Assembly: GCF_050624435.1 (NCBI RefSeq)
Contig: NC_134531.1
Span: 251,548,812-251,612,811, forward strand
Source: Tenrec ecaudatus
Lineage: Eukaryota > Chordata > Mammalia > Afrosoricida > Tenrecidae
Direction: 5' to 3'
DNA: 64,000 bases
Below are positions 23,557-35,547 of the stretch, one piece after another. The position numbers and the translations under genes were made by a program. Under the pieces are notes generated by a model. That model saw nothing but the letters and a program-made list of their open reading frames with translations. It ran no database searches and was not told the origin of the DNA. How positions within the stretch are numbered: the stretch's first letter is position 1; every line of letters begins with the position of its first letter.

Positions 23557-24593
23557 AAATAATTTCATGGGGGCTCATAGCTCTTATCACAGTACATATA
23601 TGCATCCATTGTGTCAAGCACATTTGTACATGTGTTGCCATCATCATTTTCAAAACATTTTCTTTCTACTTGAGCATCTCATTTTCTCCCTCCCCCACTA
23701 TCCCTCCTTCACAAACCCTTGATAATTTATAAATTATTATTTTTTCATGTCTTACACTGACCGATGTCTCCCTCCACCCACTTTGCTGTTGTCTATCCCC
23801 CTGCGAGGGGGTTATATGCAGATCCTTGTCATTGGTTTCCCCTTTCTTCCCCCACCTTCCCCTTATCCTCCTGGTGTCGTTACTCTCATTACTGGTCCTC
23901 AGGGGCTCATCTGTCCTGGATCCCCTGTGTTTCCCATGCGCATGCTCTGGTCTAGCCAAACTTGTAAGGTAGAATCGGGGTCATGATAGTGACAGGGGAG
24001 GAAGCATTAAAGAACTAGAGGAAAGTTGTATGTTTCACTGGTGCTACACTGCACCCTGACTGGCTCATCTCTTCCTTGTGACCCTTCTCTAAGGGGATAT
24101 CCAATTGTCTACAGATGGATGGACTTTGAGTCTCCATTCTGCACTCCCCCTTATTCACATTGATATGTTTTTGTTTTTGTTTTTTTGTCTGGGTCTTTGA
24201 TCCCATCGACACCTCTTGATCACACAGGCTAGTGTGCTTCTTCCATGTGAACTTTGTTGCTTCTCAGCTAGATGACTACTTGTTTGTCTTCAAGGCTTTA
24301 AGAGTCCAGATGCTATATCTTTTGATAGCCGGGCCCCATCAACTTTCTTGACCACATTTGCTATGCACCCATTTTGTCTTCAGTGATTGTATTGGGAAAG
24401 TGAGCACCACGGAATGCCAGGTTATTAGAGCAAAGTGTTCTTGCATTGAGGGAGTACTTGAATAGAGAGGCCCAATGTCCATCTGCTACCTTAATACTAA
24501 ACCTATAAATATATGTACATAGATCTATTTCCCTATCATTATATAAATATATATATGTACACGCCTGCATTTAGACCTCTACAAATGCCCTTT
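23557..24593 (-). mobile_element. LINE-1-type 3' end, ~1 kb
   Basis: Reverse copy starting 'ttcatgggggctcatag' (element 3' end) and reaching to 'acctctacaaatgcccttt'. Contains the C-rich complement of the purine tract (23690-23705) and the 'ttttgatagccgggcccc' block. One of the longer copies; no internal duplication. Confidence 0.75.
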
Positions 24594-24745
24594 GAGAAGT
24601 AAAAATTTTAATATTGTATGTATGGATTGAAGACTTACAATGCACATGAACACAATATCACCCATCATTACCAGTCGCCATGAAATCCATCCCAATGCAT
24701 AGCAAACGCTGTGTGTCAAAGTAGAACTGTGTCTCATAGGGTTTT

Positions 24746-24949
24746 CTTTTTTTTTTTTTCACTTTGATGTCTTTTAATATATTTAGATGGGAATCTGTTG
24801 CAAGATTTTCCACAGGAGCGATTTATCTGATTTTCACCTCAAATTCCAGCTGAATGAGAAGAGTTCCAGATCTTTTCTAACTGCCTGCCTGGCCAAATGT
24901 TCATTTGTTTGTTGTTTCTTTGTTGGTTTTGGCACCACCTGCCACTTGC
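24746..24949 (-). mobile_element. T-headed insert, probable retroposed RNA 3' end
   Basis: Read on the minus strand it ends 'aaatatattaaaagac...' then a run of about 13 A. A near-repeat, catagggtttt / catagggattt, lies at 24735-24745 and 24950-24960. ATTAAA precedes the tail by about 15 bases. This is the signature of a 5'-truncated retroposed transcript; the source RNA was not recognised. Confidence 0.5.
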
Positions 24950-25011
24950 CATAGGGATTTTTTTTTTTTTTGGAATTTAAAAGTATCACTTTCATTTTTT
25001 TGTTTTGTTAC

Positions 25012-25949
25012 TTTTTAAAATCATTTTATTAGGGGCTCATACAACTCTTATCACAATCCACACATACATCAATTGTGTCAAGCACATTTTTACATTCATT
25101 GCCCTCATCATTCTCAAAACATTTGCTTTCCACTTGAGTCCCTTGCATCAGCTCCTCATTTTTCCCCTCCCTCATGGACCCTTGATAATTTATCAATTAT
25201 TATTTTGTCATATCGTACACTGTCCGACATCTCCTTTTCTGTTGTCTGTCCCCCAGGAAGGAGGTCACATGTAGATCCTTGTAATTGGTTCCTCCTTTCC
25301 AACCTACCAGTATTTCCACTCATACCACTGGTCCTGAAGGTATCATCTGCCCTAGATTCCTTGTGTTTCCAGTTCCTATCTGTACCAGTGCACATCCTCT
25401 GGACTAGTCAGACTTGCAAGGTATAATTGGGATCATGATAGGTGGGGGAGGGGGGGATTAAGCATTTAGGAACTAGAGGAAAGTTGTATTTTTCATCATT
25501 GCTACATCGCACCCTGACTGGCTCATCTCCTCCCCGAGACCCTTCTGTAAGGGGATGTCCAATGGCCTACAAATGGGCTTTGGGTCTCTACTCCACACTT
25601 CCCACCTCATTCACTATAAGATTTTTTGTTCTGATGATGCCTGATCCCTTCAACACCTCGTGATCGCACAGGCTGGTATGCTTTTTCCATGTGGGCTTTG
25701 TTGCTTCTGAGCTAGATGACCACTTGTTCACTTTCAAGCCTTTAAGACCCCAGATGCTATATCTTTTGATAGCTGGGCACCATCACCTTTCTTTGCCAAA
25801 TTTGCATATCCCCCCATTTGTCTTCAGCGATCATATCAGGGACATGAGCACACAATGATATGATTTTTTTTTTGATGCCTGATAACTGATCCCTTCGGCA
25901 CCTCGTGATCACAGAGGCTCGTGTGCTTCTTCCACGTGTGCTTTGTTGG
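25012..25949 (-). mobile_element. LINE-1-type 3' end with internal duplication
   Basis: Starts 'tcattttattaggggctc'. The segment beginning near 'cactataag/cacaatgatatga' occurs twice, at 25611-25715 and 25850-25949, about 240 bases apart. The same arrangement is seen in the copy at 28014-29010, so it marks a subfamily. Confidence 0.7.
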
Positions 25950-26045
25950 CATTGTAGGGTTTTCAGCGAGTGCTTTTTCATGTAAGTAGATCATCATGTC
26001 TTTCTAGCAAAGCACCTCTGGTTGGATTCAATCTTTTGTTTAGCA

Positions 26046-27055
26046 ACAAAGGATTTTAATTGTTTACAACTACCAAGGAACTAATGTTAAATGAATAAAT
26101 GTGTCTGAAAGAAGTACTTTTCACATAAATGGTTTCTAGCTTATTTAATATTTGATTTTACTGAATTTGAATTCAAATGTAACTATCTGAATGTTTCTCA
26201 CTAAAATCTGAAAATTCATATTGCCAAGGTATTTTGAATGACTGCTTCGCTAGAGTCTGTGAATGAAAGCTTACCTGGACAAGGGGGTTACCTTAGGTGG
26301 TATATTGACTAGACCACAACAGTATAGACTCTCCCTTCAGATAAAGGCATGTCCATCAACATTAAAAAAGAACACTAGGAAATATAGTATTGAAATCTAC
26401 ATGAACATTTACATAATAGCCATAGACCCATAGTTCCCACAAAGATTAGTTTCCTTCATTCGTACATTTTAAATCTTTATAAGTCCCCTCTACTACATTT
26501 AAATAAGACTGTTCTCTTATAGCAAGTTTTAAAAAGAAGAAATGTTTAGCTAACAAGAAAGTATCATGTGGAAAATATTCAGGATTCTCAGTTTTTCCTG
26601 TAAGAAGTACATCCTTTTCCCTTTAATATATCTTATAGCAATATCAGAGACTTCGTGACATTTCTCTACGTGTTTGTTTTTACTATATGTGTTTTTTATA
26701 AAACACATTGTGGTCTTGCCTAAAATTTTAGAAGGCAGACTTTGACTAGAATGGAGAGTTTAAATCTCAGCAGGATTCTCTTTCCTGAGAGGAAAAAGAA
26801 ATATATTTCTTGTCATTCTTGTCTCAGTCTGAGGGAAATTAGCCAGGAATTTTCATTGGTAGACTTTCTTGCATTGGTCCGCTTGCTAAATTTCTAAAAT
26901 CAAAATATCCCTTCCCTGAGCAGGGTTGGGAAGTTGTTGTTTGTTCAGGTCTCACATTTGAGGTAAATGAATGCCCCCAAATGGGAAATGAGAAGATCTG
27001 TCCAAAAGGTGTGGGAATGTCTGCCGTGACTTCCTTTCCAGAGCATTAAACTCAC
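26046..27055. other. single-copy-looking DNA, no repeat seen
   Basis: A+T-rich with no named repeat. It is the longest run free of recognisable mobile elements near the candidate exon. Confidence 0.4.
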
Positions 27056-27221
27056 TGGATCGGTGTAGTTTCTCGGCTTCTTTGTGAAAATGTTGATGTT
27101 CATCCAGACTTTTTGAATCTTGTCAATGATAGCCAGATGCCTGTAGCCATCCAGGTGCCTGAATAGGAGGCTGACAGACCACAGGACCACCTGTTCCGAT
27201 CTCTGCCACGCATCACCAGAG
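27056..27221 (-). other. candidate protein-coding exon, unidentified
   Basis: Minus strand: a pyrimidine-rich stretch with 'gtctgtttttaaAG' precedes an open block of 166 bases that ends at a good donor, 'cca|GTGAGT'. One frame is open throughout (about 55 codons), with peptide parts such as SLLFRHLDGYRHLAIID and KKPRNYTDP and many C/G third positions. Surroundings are non-repeat. No protein family was recognised, no neighbouring exon was found, and the frame could be chance or a decayed retrocopy. Confidence 0.35.
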
Positions 27222-28013
27222 CTTTAAAAACAGACTGGTCACCTCAAGGCCAAGTGGTGTGCAAATGTTTAGTCTGGTGAGGTTTTACCTGTGCTTCTTT
27301 ATTGTAACAACTTAAACTTCTCGCCCTATAGTCCTTGGTGCGCTTGGTTTGACAAGATAAAATATACTACTTTTCTGTCCTAGCCACAGGACGAGTAATT
27401 CTCTATTTTAGCATAAATTAAAGAGAAGTTCTGAGAAACCTAGAACAGACTGAAGGCAGTAGAATGATCAGACATTTTAGAAATATAAGTGATTCATTCA
27501 AAATATACTGTATTTGATATGACGGTGATTAAATTGGCATCAGATTACATGGTTTATACTCAAATCCCTGTACTAGCTTTCTCACCACGCAAGGGTGGCA
27601 ACCAACCACGTGGTAAAAGCTAAGTGGAGAAAGAAGTATCTGCAATTAGTCTGAAGATTTCTGTGACAGATCTCACTGCACCTGGAGGACCTTCTCTCCT
27701 TTTTTAATGTTCTGTAATTTAATATCGTGACAATTGTACAACTCTTCTGGATATGATCGAATTGTATGGCATGCACATGGAACGCTACTAAAATGTTGGG
27801 GGGGGGAAACAATTATTATGAATGAGGTGACGTTTACAAAGCAGGTCATCAGTACTATATTTAACAGTTCTTCCACAGTTTCTTTCAACTCCTCCATTGC
27901 AGTCCCATCGAAATATCATCACATGTTCCAGTTTCTTCCTGTGTTCCGTTTCTAGTGCTCCTTCTTTCCTTATCCTCCAAACTTTGTTGTTGGATAAAAG
28001 TTATCCTTTTTAT
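27222..28013. other. no gene seen; possible L1-type remnant at the right
   Basis: About 27810-28013 ('gaggtgacgtttacaaagc', 'tccagtttcttcctgtgttc') loosely recalls the older L1-type repeat at 12255. Nothing else recognised. Confidence 0.3.
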
Positions 28014-29010
28014 CTTTTTTTATTATTAACCATTTTATTGGGGGGCTCATACAATTCTTATCGTAACCCATACATACATCTATTGTATAAAGCATATTTG
28101 TACATCCATTGCCCTCATCATTCTCAAAACATTTGCTCTGCACATAAGCCCCTGGCATCAGCTCCTCATTTCCCCCCTCCCTCCCTGCTCCCTGCTCCCT
28201 CATGAACCCTTGATAATTTATAAATTATTATTTTGTCATATCTTACACTGTCCCATGTCTCCCTTCACCCACTTTTCTGTTGTCCATCCACCAGGGAGGA
28301 GGTTATATGTAGATCCTTGTAATTGGTTCCCCCTTTCTACCCCACTGTCCCTCCACCCTCCTGGTATCACCACTCTCACCACTGGTCCTGAAGGGATCAT
28401 CTGTCCTGGATTCCCTGTGTTTTCAGTTCCTATCTGTACCAGTGTGCATCCCCTGGTCTAGCCAGATTTGTAAGGTAGAATTGAGATCATGATACTGGGA
28501 GTGGGGGGAAACATTTAGGAATTAGAGAAAAGTTGTTGTTTCATCGTTGCTACACTGCACCCTGACTGGGTTGTCTCCTCCCAGCGACCCTTCTGTAAGG
28601 GGATGTCCAATTGCGTATATATGGGCTTTGGGTCCCCATTCTGCACTCCCCCTCATTCACAATGATATGATTTTTTTTATTCTTTAATGCCTGATAACTG
28701 ATCCCTTTGACACCTCTTAATCACACAGACTGGTATGATTCTTCCATGTGGGCTTTGTTCCTTCTCGTCTAGAAGGCCACTTGTTTACTTCAACCTCTTA
28801 ATACCCCAGACGCTATATCATTTGATAGCTGGGCACTGTCAGCTTTCTTCGCCACATTTGTTTATGCACCCAATTTGTCTTCAATGAATGTCTCGGGAAG
28901 GTGAGCACACAATGATATGATATGTTGTTCTTTGATGCCTGATAACTGATCCCTTCAGCACCTCATAATCGCACAGGCTGGTGTTCTTCCATGTGAGCTG
29001 TGTTGCTTCA
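28014..29010 (-). mobile_element. LINE-1-type 3' end with internal duplication
   Basis: Starts 'ccattttattggggggctc', C-rich block near 28170-28200, and carries the repeated segment 'cacaatgatatga' at 28658 and 28908 (period about 250). Its 5' break is at almost the same element position as in the copy at 25012. Confidence 0.75.
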
Positions 29011-29179
29011 CTGGAGGAGCTTCTTAAACTGTGTTTCCTTTGTTCAATAGTTAGGTAAGGTGAAAATAAAGTCTGAAATGGAGCCAATATTTTTTTCCAG
29101 CTTGCCATATTGCCTTCTGCTTCTGAGAGCTGTCAGCAGTCTTTCATCTAAACAACTGATCTTGAATCCATTTACCTCT

Positions 29180-29790
29180 TGTATTAGACTGGGTTCCCTG
29201 GAGAAGCAAGACTTGTGATATCAAGAAAGTGGCTCACAGAGTTGTGGAGACCATTAAACCCAGACTGTTTCAATACCACTAGCAAGAGGTTGACTTGGAG
29301 GCTTTTCTTGAGTCACATAACTGCCAGTATGATAGCCAGGGAACAGAAAAGCCACAGGCTAGTAGCAGCAAGAGTGGATGAAACCAAGGTCAGGCTTTTA
29401 TTAATTCTAGTAGCTGCCAGGTCTGATGAACCAGGAAGCAGAAAGAAGAACCAAGCAGTAAGTCAAGTCCATGTCCATAAAACTGAATGATTCAAAGGTA
29501 GACAGGCAATATGACAGGTCACTGACAATTCCCAAGAGCTTCAGTCAATAGCCCAAGATCTGGCTCAGACAATGAGCCAGATAGAAGATTTGGACCAGCA
29601 AGGAGGGGTGTCACTTCCACATAGTCTCAACTTATGTGGAAGGGGCAACAGCTCTGAGGAAATTTTCTTCAAATTGCCTCAAGGCTGTGACCCGATTTAG
29701 TGGGTAGCCTCTATCCAAATCCTCCCAGAATTGATTACATAATGTTATATCAGGGAGATGTCAAATTGACTATCTTGGCCCACCCAAGTA
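29180..29790 (-). mobile_element. LTR-like element, related family
   Basis: Left end 'tgtattagactgggttccc' resembles the ends of the solo LTRs; right end lies near 'atcttggcccaccc'. The interior differs from them. Ends and target duplication were not settled; fossil LTR, no coding part. Confidence 0.45.
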
Positions 29791-29985
29791 GACATGAACC
29801 TAACTATACTTCTGCAAGTAAAAGCCTGCCTTCTGACCTACAGTCCTTGGATTCATCCACCTGTGAAGCTACTTGAGTCAAGAGATGCCTTCAGTCTGAC
29901 ATGTGACTCATAGACTTGGGATTTGCCTGTCTATGTAATTGCCTGAGCCATTTCCTTAATATAAACACCTCTATAATAAACACCG

Positions 29986-32354
29986 CTACTCCTCTGTCAG
30001 TTTATCCTGCTGTGATGGCTTGTATGAGGCTGTGATACTGAAAGCTATGTCACTGGTATATCAGAAGCCAGCAGGGTTACCCAAAGTGAAGGGGTTTCAG
30101 CAGAGCTTCCACGTTAAGAGCAGATAGCCAAGAAGGACTCAGTTCCCCACTTTCGATGAAGAACCCACTGAAAAACGTATGCATAGCATGAAACATTTTC
30201 AGATACTAAAGGCCTAATGAATGGAATCAGAATATTGTGGCACACGGTGCCAAAGGAAGGCCCTCATCATGTGACTGAGGAGGAGCTGATTTCTCGGTGT
30301 GGAGTCAACCATGATGATGGAAGTCAGGTAGTGGTGTGGAAGTAGAGCCTTAGGTATCTTCGTTTATTGGTGGGGCATGACTCACAGGAAAGAGAAATAG
30401 CCACAATAACAGGCTAAAGATCAGAACTTGGAATGCACACAGTATAGATTTAGGAAAGTTAGAAGTGGTCAAGAATGAAATGAAAGACATAAAGATTGAT
30501 GTCCTAGGGACTTGGGAGCTGAAATGGACTGATATAGGCCATTTTGAATCAGAAAAATCACTTGATTTCCTATGTCTGGAATAATACAATCAAGTGGAAT
30601 GGCATGACATTCATTGTTAAAAAGGAGATTGCAAAATCAATCACGAATCCCAATGCTGTCTGTGATAGGATTATGTCTCTTTACCTTCAAGGAAATTCAA
30701 TCAATACAACTACTAGTTAAAGTTATGCAACAGCCACCAAAGCTAGTGATAAAGGAATTAAAAGTAAAATCAAATAAAAATGATTTTAAATTGAAGAATT
30801 CTACCAAGAACTTCAGTAGAAAATTGATCAAACATGCAATCAAAATGAATTGGTTAAAAAGAACACAAAATGGAATGCAGAATTTGAAAACAAACAGGGA
30901 AATGTGGACCTGGTGATAGAACCAAAGCTAGAGATTGTATGAGAGAAGTTGACAAACCAAAGACTCATTCACAACAAATACCTTTGTTCAGCAACATAAA
31001 AAGGGGCTATATGCATGGAATTCTCCAGTTGGAATACACAGAAATCAAATTAAAACCATTTGTGGGAAGACATGCTGAAGAAGCTTAATATCACCTGCTA
31101 AAACCAGGCTAGGGGCTGACTGGGGAGCAGACTATCAATAGCTCACTTTTTGTAAATTCAGAATAAAGCTGAAGAAAATGAAAACAAGTCCAAAATATGA
31201 GCTTGAGTCTCTCTCCAACTGAATTTCAAGAACATATCAAGAACAGCTTTGATGTATTGAACACTAATGACCTGATGATCTGTGGGAGAGCATCAAGAAT
31301 ATCATTTATGTTGAAAGCAAAGGTAACTAAAAAGACAAGAAAGGAAAGATCAAAGTGGATGTCAGAAGAGACTTTGAAACTTGCTTTTAATCAAAAGGTA
31401 CCAAAAGCAAATGGAAGAAAGGATGAAGTCAGAGTTGAAAAGAAAATTTTCAAGGGCAGCTTGAGAAGAGAAAGCCAATTTATAACAAAATATTCAAAGA
31501 CTTAGAATTAGAAAACTAAAGGGGGAAAACACACTCAGAACATCTGAAACTGAAACAACTGAATAAAAATAAAATCAACTCTCAGGGGTGTGAGGGGCGA
31601 GGCTGGGAGAGTGGAGGGTGAGTGGGTTGGAAAGGGGGAACTGATTAAAAGGATCCACATGTGATCTCCTTCCTGGGAGGTGGACGGCACAGAAGGTGGG
31701 GGAGGGAAACTCCGGATCGGGCAAGATATGACAAAATAACAATCTGTGGATTATCAAGGGTTCATGCAGGAGGGGGGAGGGGGGAGCGGGGATGGGGGGG
31801 AGAGGACCTGATGCAGAGGGCTTAAGTGGAGAGCAAATGCTATGAGAGTGATTAGGGCAAAGAATGTACGGATGTGCTTTATACAATTGAAGTATGTATA
31901 TGTGTGGATTGAGATAAGAGTTGTATGACCCCCTAATAAAATGTAAAAAAAGAAAAGAAAAAAAAGAAAGAAAATGATTAGGGCAAAGAATGTACAGATA
32001 TGCTTTATACAATTGATGTATGTATATGCGTGGATTGTGATAAGAATTATATGAGCCCCTAATAAAATGTTTTTTTAAAGCAGAAAAAAGAGAAAAAATC
32101 AACTCTCAAATTGAAAAATTGAAAGATTCTATGTGCAAATGATTGAATGATGAAGGAAACATCAAAAAAGATGTACTGTACCAAAAAAGACCCAGTCGGC
32201 ATTCCACCATTTCAAGAGGTAGCATATAAGCAAGAACCAATGATGCTGAAAGGACTATTGTGAGGATGGTACAGGACCAGGCAATGTTTCCTTCTGTGGG
32301 ACATATGGTTGCTATGAATTGGAACTGATTCGACGGCACCCGGCAGCAACAACG
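29986..32354 (+). mobile_element. RTE LINE, 5' end to 3' end, lacking the RT core
   Basis: Covers the 5' leader ('ctgtcagtttatcctgctg'), the endonuclease region (about 30420-30960, e.g. 'gatgtcctagggacttggg') and the linker up to 'atgatgctgaaa' at about 32252. Then it jumps to the last 100 bases and ends 'gacggcacccggcagcaac'. The reverse transcriptase is deleted and the rest carries many stops and shifts. An L1 tail is inserted at 31585-32094. Confidence 0.85.
31585..32094 (+). mobile_element. LINE-1-type 3' end with doubled terminal unit, nested in RTE
   Basis: A perfect 14-base duplication, aaaatcaactctca, sits at 31571-31584 and 32095-32108 inside the RTE. The last ~97 bases are present twice, 31848-31944 and 31974-32070, each ending 'cctaataaaatgt', separated by an A/G-rich spacer. 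Purine tract at 31770-31803. Confidence 0.85.
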
Positions 32355-32539
32355 CTGGTTTTGCTTCTCTAGAGAACCCAGCATATGATAGCTGCAGGCC
32401 CTTTAAATCTCATCTCTTGGTGTGCTCTAACCTCTAGGAGATTTCTAACTAGAAAGATATTCATGTTGTTCAGACACATAGGATCTGGGAGATGGTACAA
32501 ATGTAAACTATTTTTAAAACTCTTTTTCCAATAACAATA

Positions 32540-32735
32540 ACAGAATTGTGAAGGGCTCAGTGGCTAATTAAAATATTGGTAATTAGAATCCAACTAGACT
32601 CTCTATGGAATAAAACTGTGGTGTCCTGGATGCGCAGGTTAAAAGCTGGAAAATTCTAGGGGATGGCGGAGTATTATGTTTCCTGTGGTTGTTCTGTGAC
32701 AAAAACAACTCAATAGCCCCTAACAACAAAGTGTA
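32540..32735 (+). mobile_element. AfroSINE, worn
   Basis: 'agggctcagtggctaatta' at the head and 'actcaatagcccctaacaac' at the tail follow the SINE layout; the middle is poorly matched. Confidence 0.45.
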
Positions 32736-33017
32736 GAAGCCATTCTAAATGATGCTCTCTCCATTGCTGTTGATTCTCTGATTTCAACAGCTACCACCAG
32801 GAGAATATCATGTTTCCTGATATTTTCTCCCATGCCCACCCTCTTTCCAGGATCCTAGACTTGCCTTCAGAGTAAAGCATCTACAAGAAATGGCTTTCCT
32901 ATGTTAATATGTCACCCTTATGATACACAGCATTATGCCAAGAATATCTCTTTATTTTCCTACTTTTTAATTATTGTAAATATATAGGTAATACAAAATT
33001 TTCTTTCTTTTTCTTTT
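32736..33017. other. nothing recognised
   Basis: No gene or repeat identified. Confidence 0.35.
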
Positions 33018-33440
33018 TTAGTTCAAGGATCATTTGTTGGCCTTTAGGAATGTTTTCCAGTCCAGTCTGTTGGGGCACCACGCTCTGGACCCAAAGTCCA
33101 CCTTCAGCATTCCCTGGAATCTTGCTGCTCCATTCTCTTGCTGCTCCGCTGCATTCTCCCAGTGCTTTGCCTCGGTGTGGTGGGATCAGATTGGGTGAAA
33201 TTCCCACACTGTGTCTCCGGTGCTGTCCCCCACAGGGTCATGGGTTGGTGAGGGGCGTCATGTCTCATAGTGGGGCTGGCCGTGTGGTCCTCTTTGTGGA
33301 CTGGCTGCTCTAGGTAATAAAACATTTCAACAAACATTTTTAGCATATACATAGCATTGAGATCAACTACATAATTATGTTGTGCTAACATGACCAATAC
33401 CCTTTGCCAAGTTTTCTGTCCCCTTTGCGGGGTGGGGTGC
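33018..33440 (-). mobile_element. L1-type upstream 3' region
   Basis: 'agttcaaggatcatttgttg', 'gtggtgggatcagattggg' and 'ggcgtcatgtctcatagtgg' match a block I associate with the part of the afrotherian L1 3' region upstream of the tails seen elsewhere. Sits just left of another L1 tail in the same direction. Confidence 0.5.
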
Positions 33441-33535
33441 AGGGATAGGCCTTAATGCTTTCTAAAAATTAGCAGACATTCACTCATTTGCCTGCCCTGT
33501 AACCCCAGTTAACCACCATTGAACTCTTTTATTTA

Positions 33536-33970
33536 AATCATTTTATTGGGAGCTCTTACAGCTCTTATCATAATCTATACATACATGCATGGTGTCGAGC
33601 ACATTTGTAAACATGTTACCTTTCATCATTTTCAAAACATTTTCTTTCTACTTGAGTCCTTGGTATCAGTTCATCGGCCCCTCCCCCTCCCTCTCTCATG
33701 AATCCTTGATAATTTATCTTTTTTTCACGTCTTGCACCAACCGCTGTCCACTATCTCCCTTCACCTACTTTTCTGTTGTTCATCCCCCTGAGAAGGGGTT
33801 TTATGTCGATCATTGTAATCGGTTCCCCCTTTCTCCGCCCACCTTACCCTTTCCCTCCTGATATTGCTACTCTCATTATTGGTCCTGAGGCGTTTAGCTG
33901 TCCTAGATCCCCTGTGTTGTGAGGCCTTTTCTATACCAGTGTACATCCTCTGGTCTAGCTACATTTGTGA
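33536..33970 (-). mobile_element. LINE-1-type 3' end, 5'-truncated
   Basis: 'aatcattttattgggagctc' to 'catcctctggtctagctac'. Complement of the purine tract at 33675-33700. Target duplication not found. Confidence 0.75.
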
Positions 33971-34051
33971 CTGGCTTTAGCTCAGTGGCTTCTTCGATCT
34001 TACTTGTCATAGTATTGAACACTTATCTCTGTATACTTGTGCCTTCTTTTG

Positions 34052-34290
34052 CTTTTGTTCGGTGCCATTGAGTCAGCTCTGACCTATGCATATAGTGATC
34101 CTATGCTCAAAAGGACAAAGCCCTGCCCAGCGCTTCACTGTCCTCACAATTGTTCCTGTGTGTGAGCCCATTAGTGCAGCCATTGTGTGACTCCATCTCA
34201 TTGAGGGCCTTCCTCTTTTCACTGCCCTTCTACTTTACAAAACAGGATGTCCTTCCCTCGGAACTGGTCTCTCCTTAATCTTAGTGAGGT
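34052..34290 (-). mobile_element. RTE LINE, 3' end
   Basis: 'cggtgccattgagtcagctc', 'ctgtcctcacaattgttcc' and 'atctcattgagggccttcc' are the reverse complement of the RTE terminal 240 bases. Confidence 0.8.
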
Positions 34291-35547
34291 TGTGCACTAT
34301 TTACCCTTCTGTAGTGTTTGATTAAATGTAGCCACTATCACTATTATTGGAAGACAAAAGAAAAGCTCATGGCCCTTTTTGATAAGTTGAAATGCTATGT
34401 TCAGAGTACAATAGACATACAACATTTGAAAATGAATCTGTTCAATTTATTATTTTATTTTGATTATAAAGCTTCCCAAAAGCAAAGGTTTCTCATGTTT
34501 GGAACAGAATATTTTCTGTCTTCCATTTTGTTTGTCGGCCTTAAATAGAGGGAGGGCCGGAGTGGAGAGCTATTGCCTTACATTTAACCGTCACAAAGTG
34601 TGTTTCTACTGATTCACAAATGTCATTCAGATTTTTGAGGGCTGTTGAGTTAAGAAAATATCAAGGTAGATTTTTCGGGAACTTGGTCACAGCAGGGTAT
34701 CACTTCATACCTGGTGTTTTGGAGGATGCGAGGCTCGGTCATTGATGGTCACGTTTTTGGTCTGGAAAAGCAATCCAATGAAATGCACTTAGTGACCTCT
34801 GCTCTGTTCCGAGCTTCATAGAGCTCACTTCTTTATGAAAGCAGTAAGTTTCAAGAAAGCACAAAGAAAAAAGAACGCAAACGAATTAAACTTCTTTAGG
34901 ATTCTAAGGCACACTTCTTTTCACTACATATTTTCCTTTCACCTTGACAAAACATTTGCCTACATGTAGCTCCATGATGCCCACTAAAATATTGACTTTT
35001 AGGAGGCTGAGCATCCTGTCTTTGATATTTTAGTGTCATAGTCTCAAACTCTTTTGATTGAATACCTTTATCAAGAAAAGTAATTGTTGAAAAACACACA
35101 TGCATTTGGTTTATTTATGAAGTATAGAAAAATATTAGTTTTAACATCCTGTGTAGTTTATAAAGTTTCATCCTGTACCTCACAGGGTATAAAGCACTGG
35201 CCGACGGTCCCGCTAGGAGCCCTTGCCCCCAGAAAATTTCTGTTAGCTTTTAAACGGCATCTTCTAACCTGCCATTCATCTCCCCTGCACAGACCGGTTT
35301 TCCCCACTTTCATCACATGAAAGGCATACTCGCAATAAAGGGAAACCCCCATGGCATTGTGTATCACTTGATTCTAGACATTGCGTTTCTCACAAATGGA
35401 ATGTTGGCGGCAACCTTGCAGTGACCGAGTAAGTCGATCAGCATCATGTTCCCAACAATATGTGCTCGCTTTATGTCCCCGTGCCACATCCTTGGTAATC
35501 CTCAGAATGTCCTACATGTTTTCATAATGCTATTTCATGCTTAATAG
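34291..35547. other. single-copy-looking DNA, no gene seen
   Basis: No repeat recognised. A G+C-richer patch at 35160-35345 has 'gggtataaagc' and later 'gcaataaag', but no coding frame or tail, so no call is made. Confidence 0.4.

Larger units (their letters stand above)
24671..26045 (-). mobile_element. AfroSINE (second subfamily) split by insertions
   Basis: Left piece 24671-24745 ('gtcgccatgaaatccatcc', 'gaactgtgtctcatagg') and right piece about 25953-26045 ('gggttttcagcgagtgc', 'aagcacctctggttgg') are two parts of one reverse SINE. Between them lie a T-headed insert and an L1 tail. Confidence 0.55.
29800..32385 (+). mobile_element. LTR fragment split by an RTE insertion
   Basis: Left piece about 29800-29985 ('tgagccatttccttaatata', 'caccgct') and right piece 32355-32385 ('tggttttgcttctctagaga') look like adjoining parts of one sense LTR 3' region. 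The RTE element lies between them; 'accgct'/'aacgct' may be the duplicated target. Confidence 0.4.

Noticed and set aside
31575-32102. Open frame of 175 codons on the minus strand
   Set aside because: It is the antisense of an L1 3' region; the same 'peptide' recurs wherever that repeat is found (for example 61704-62204), so it is not a gene.
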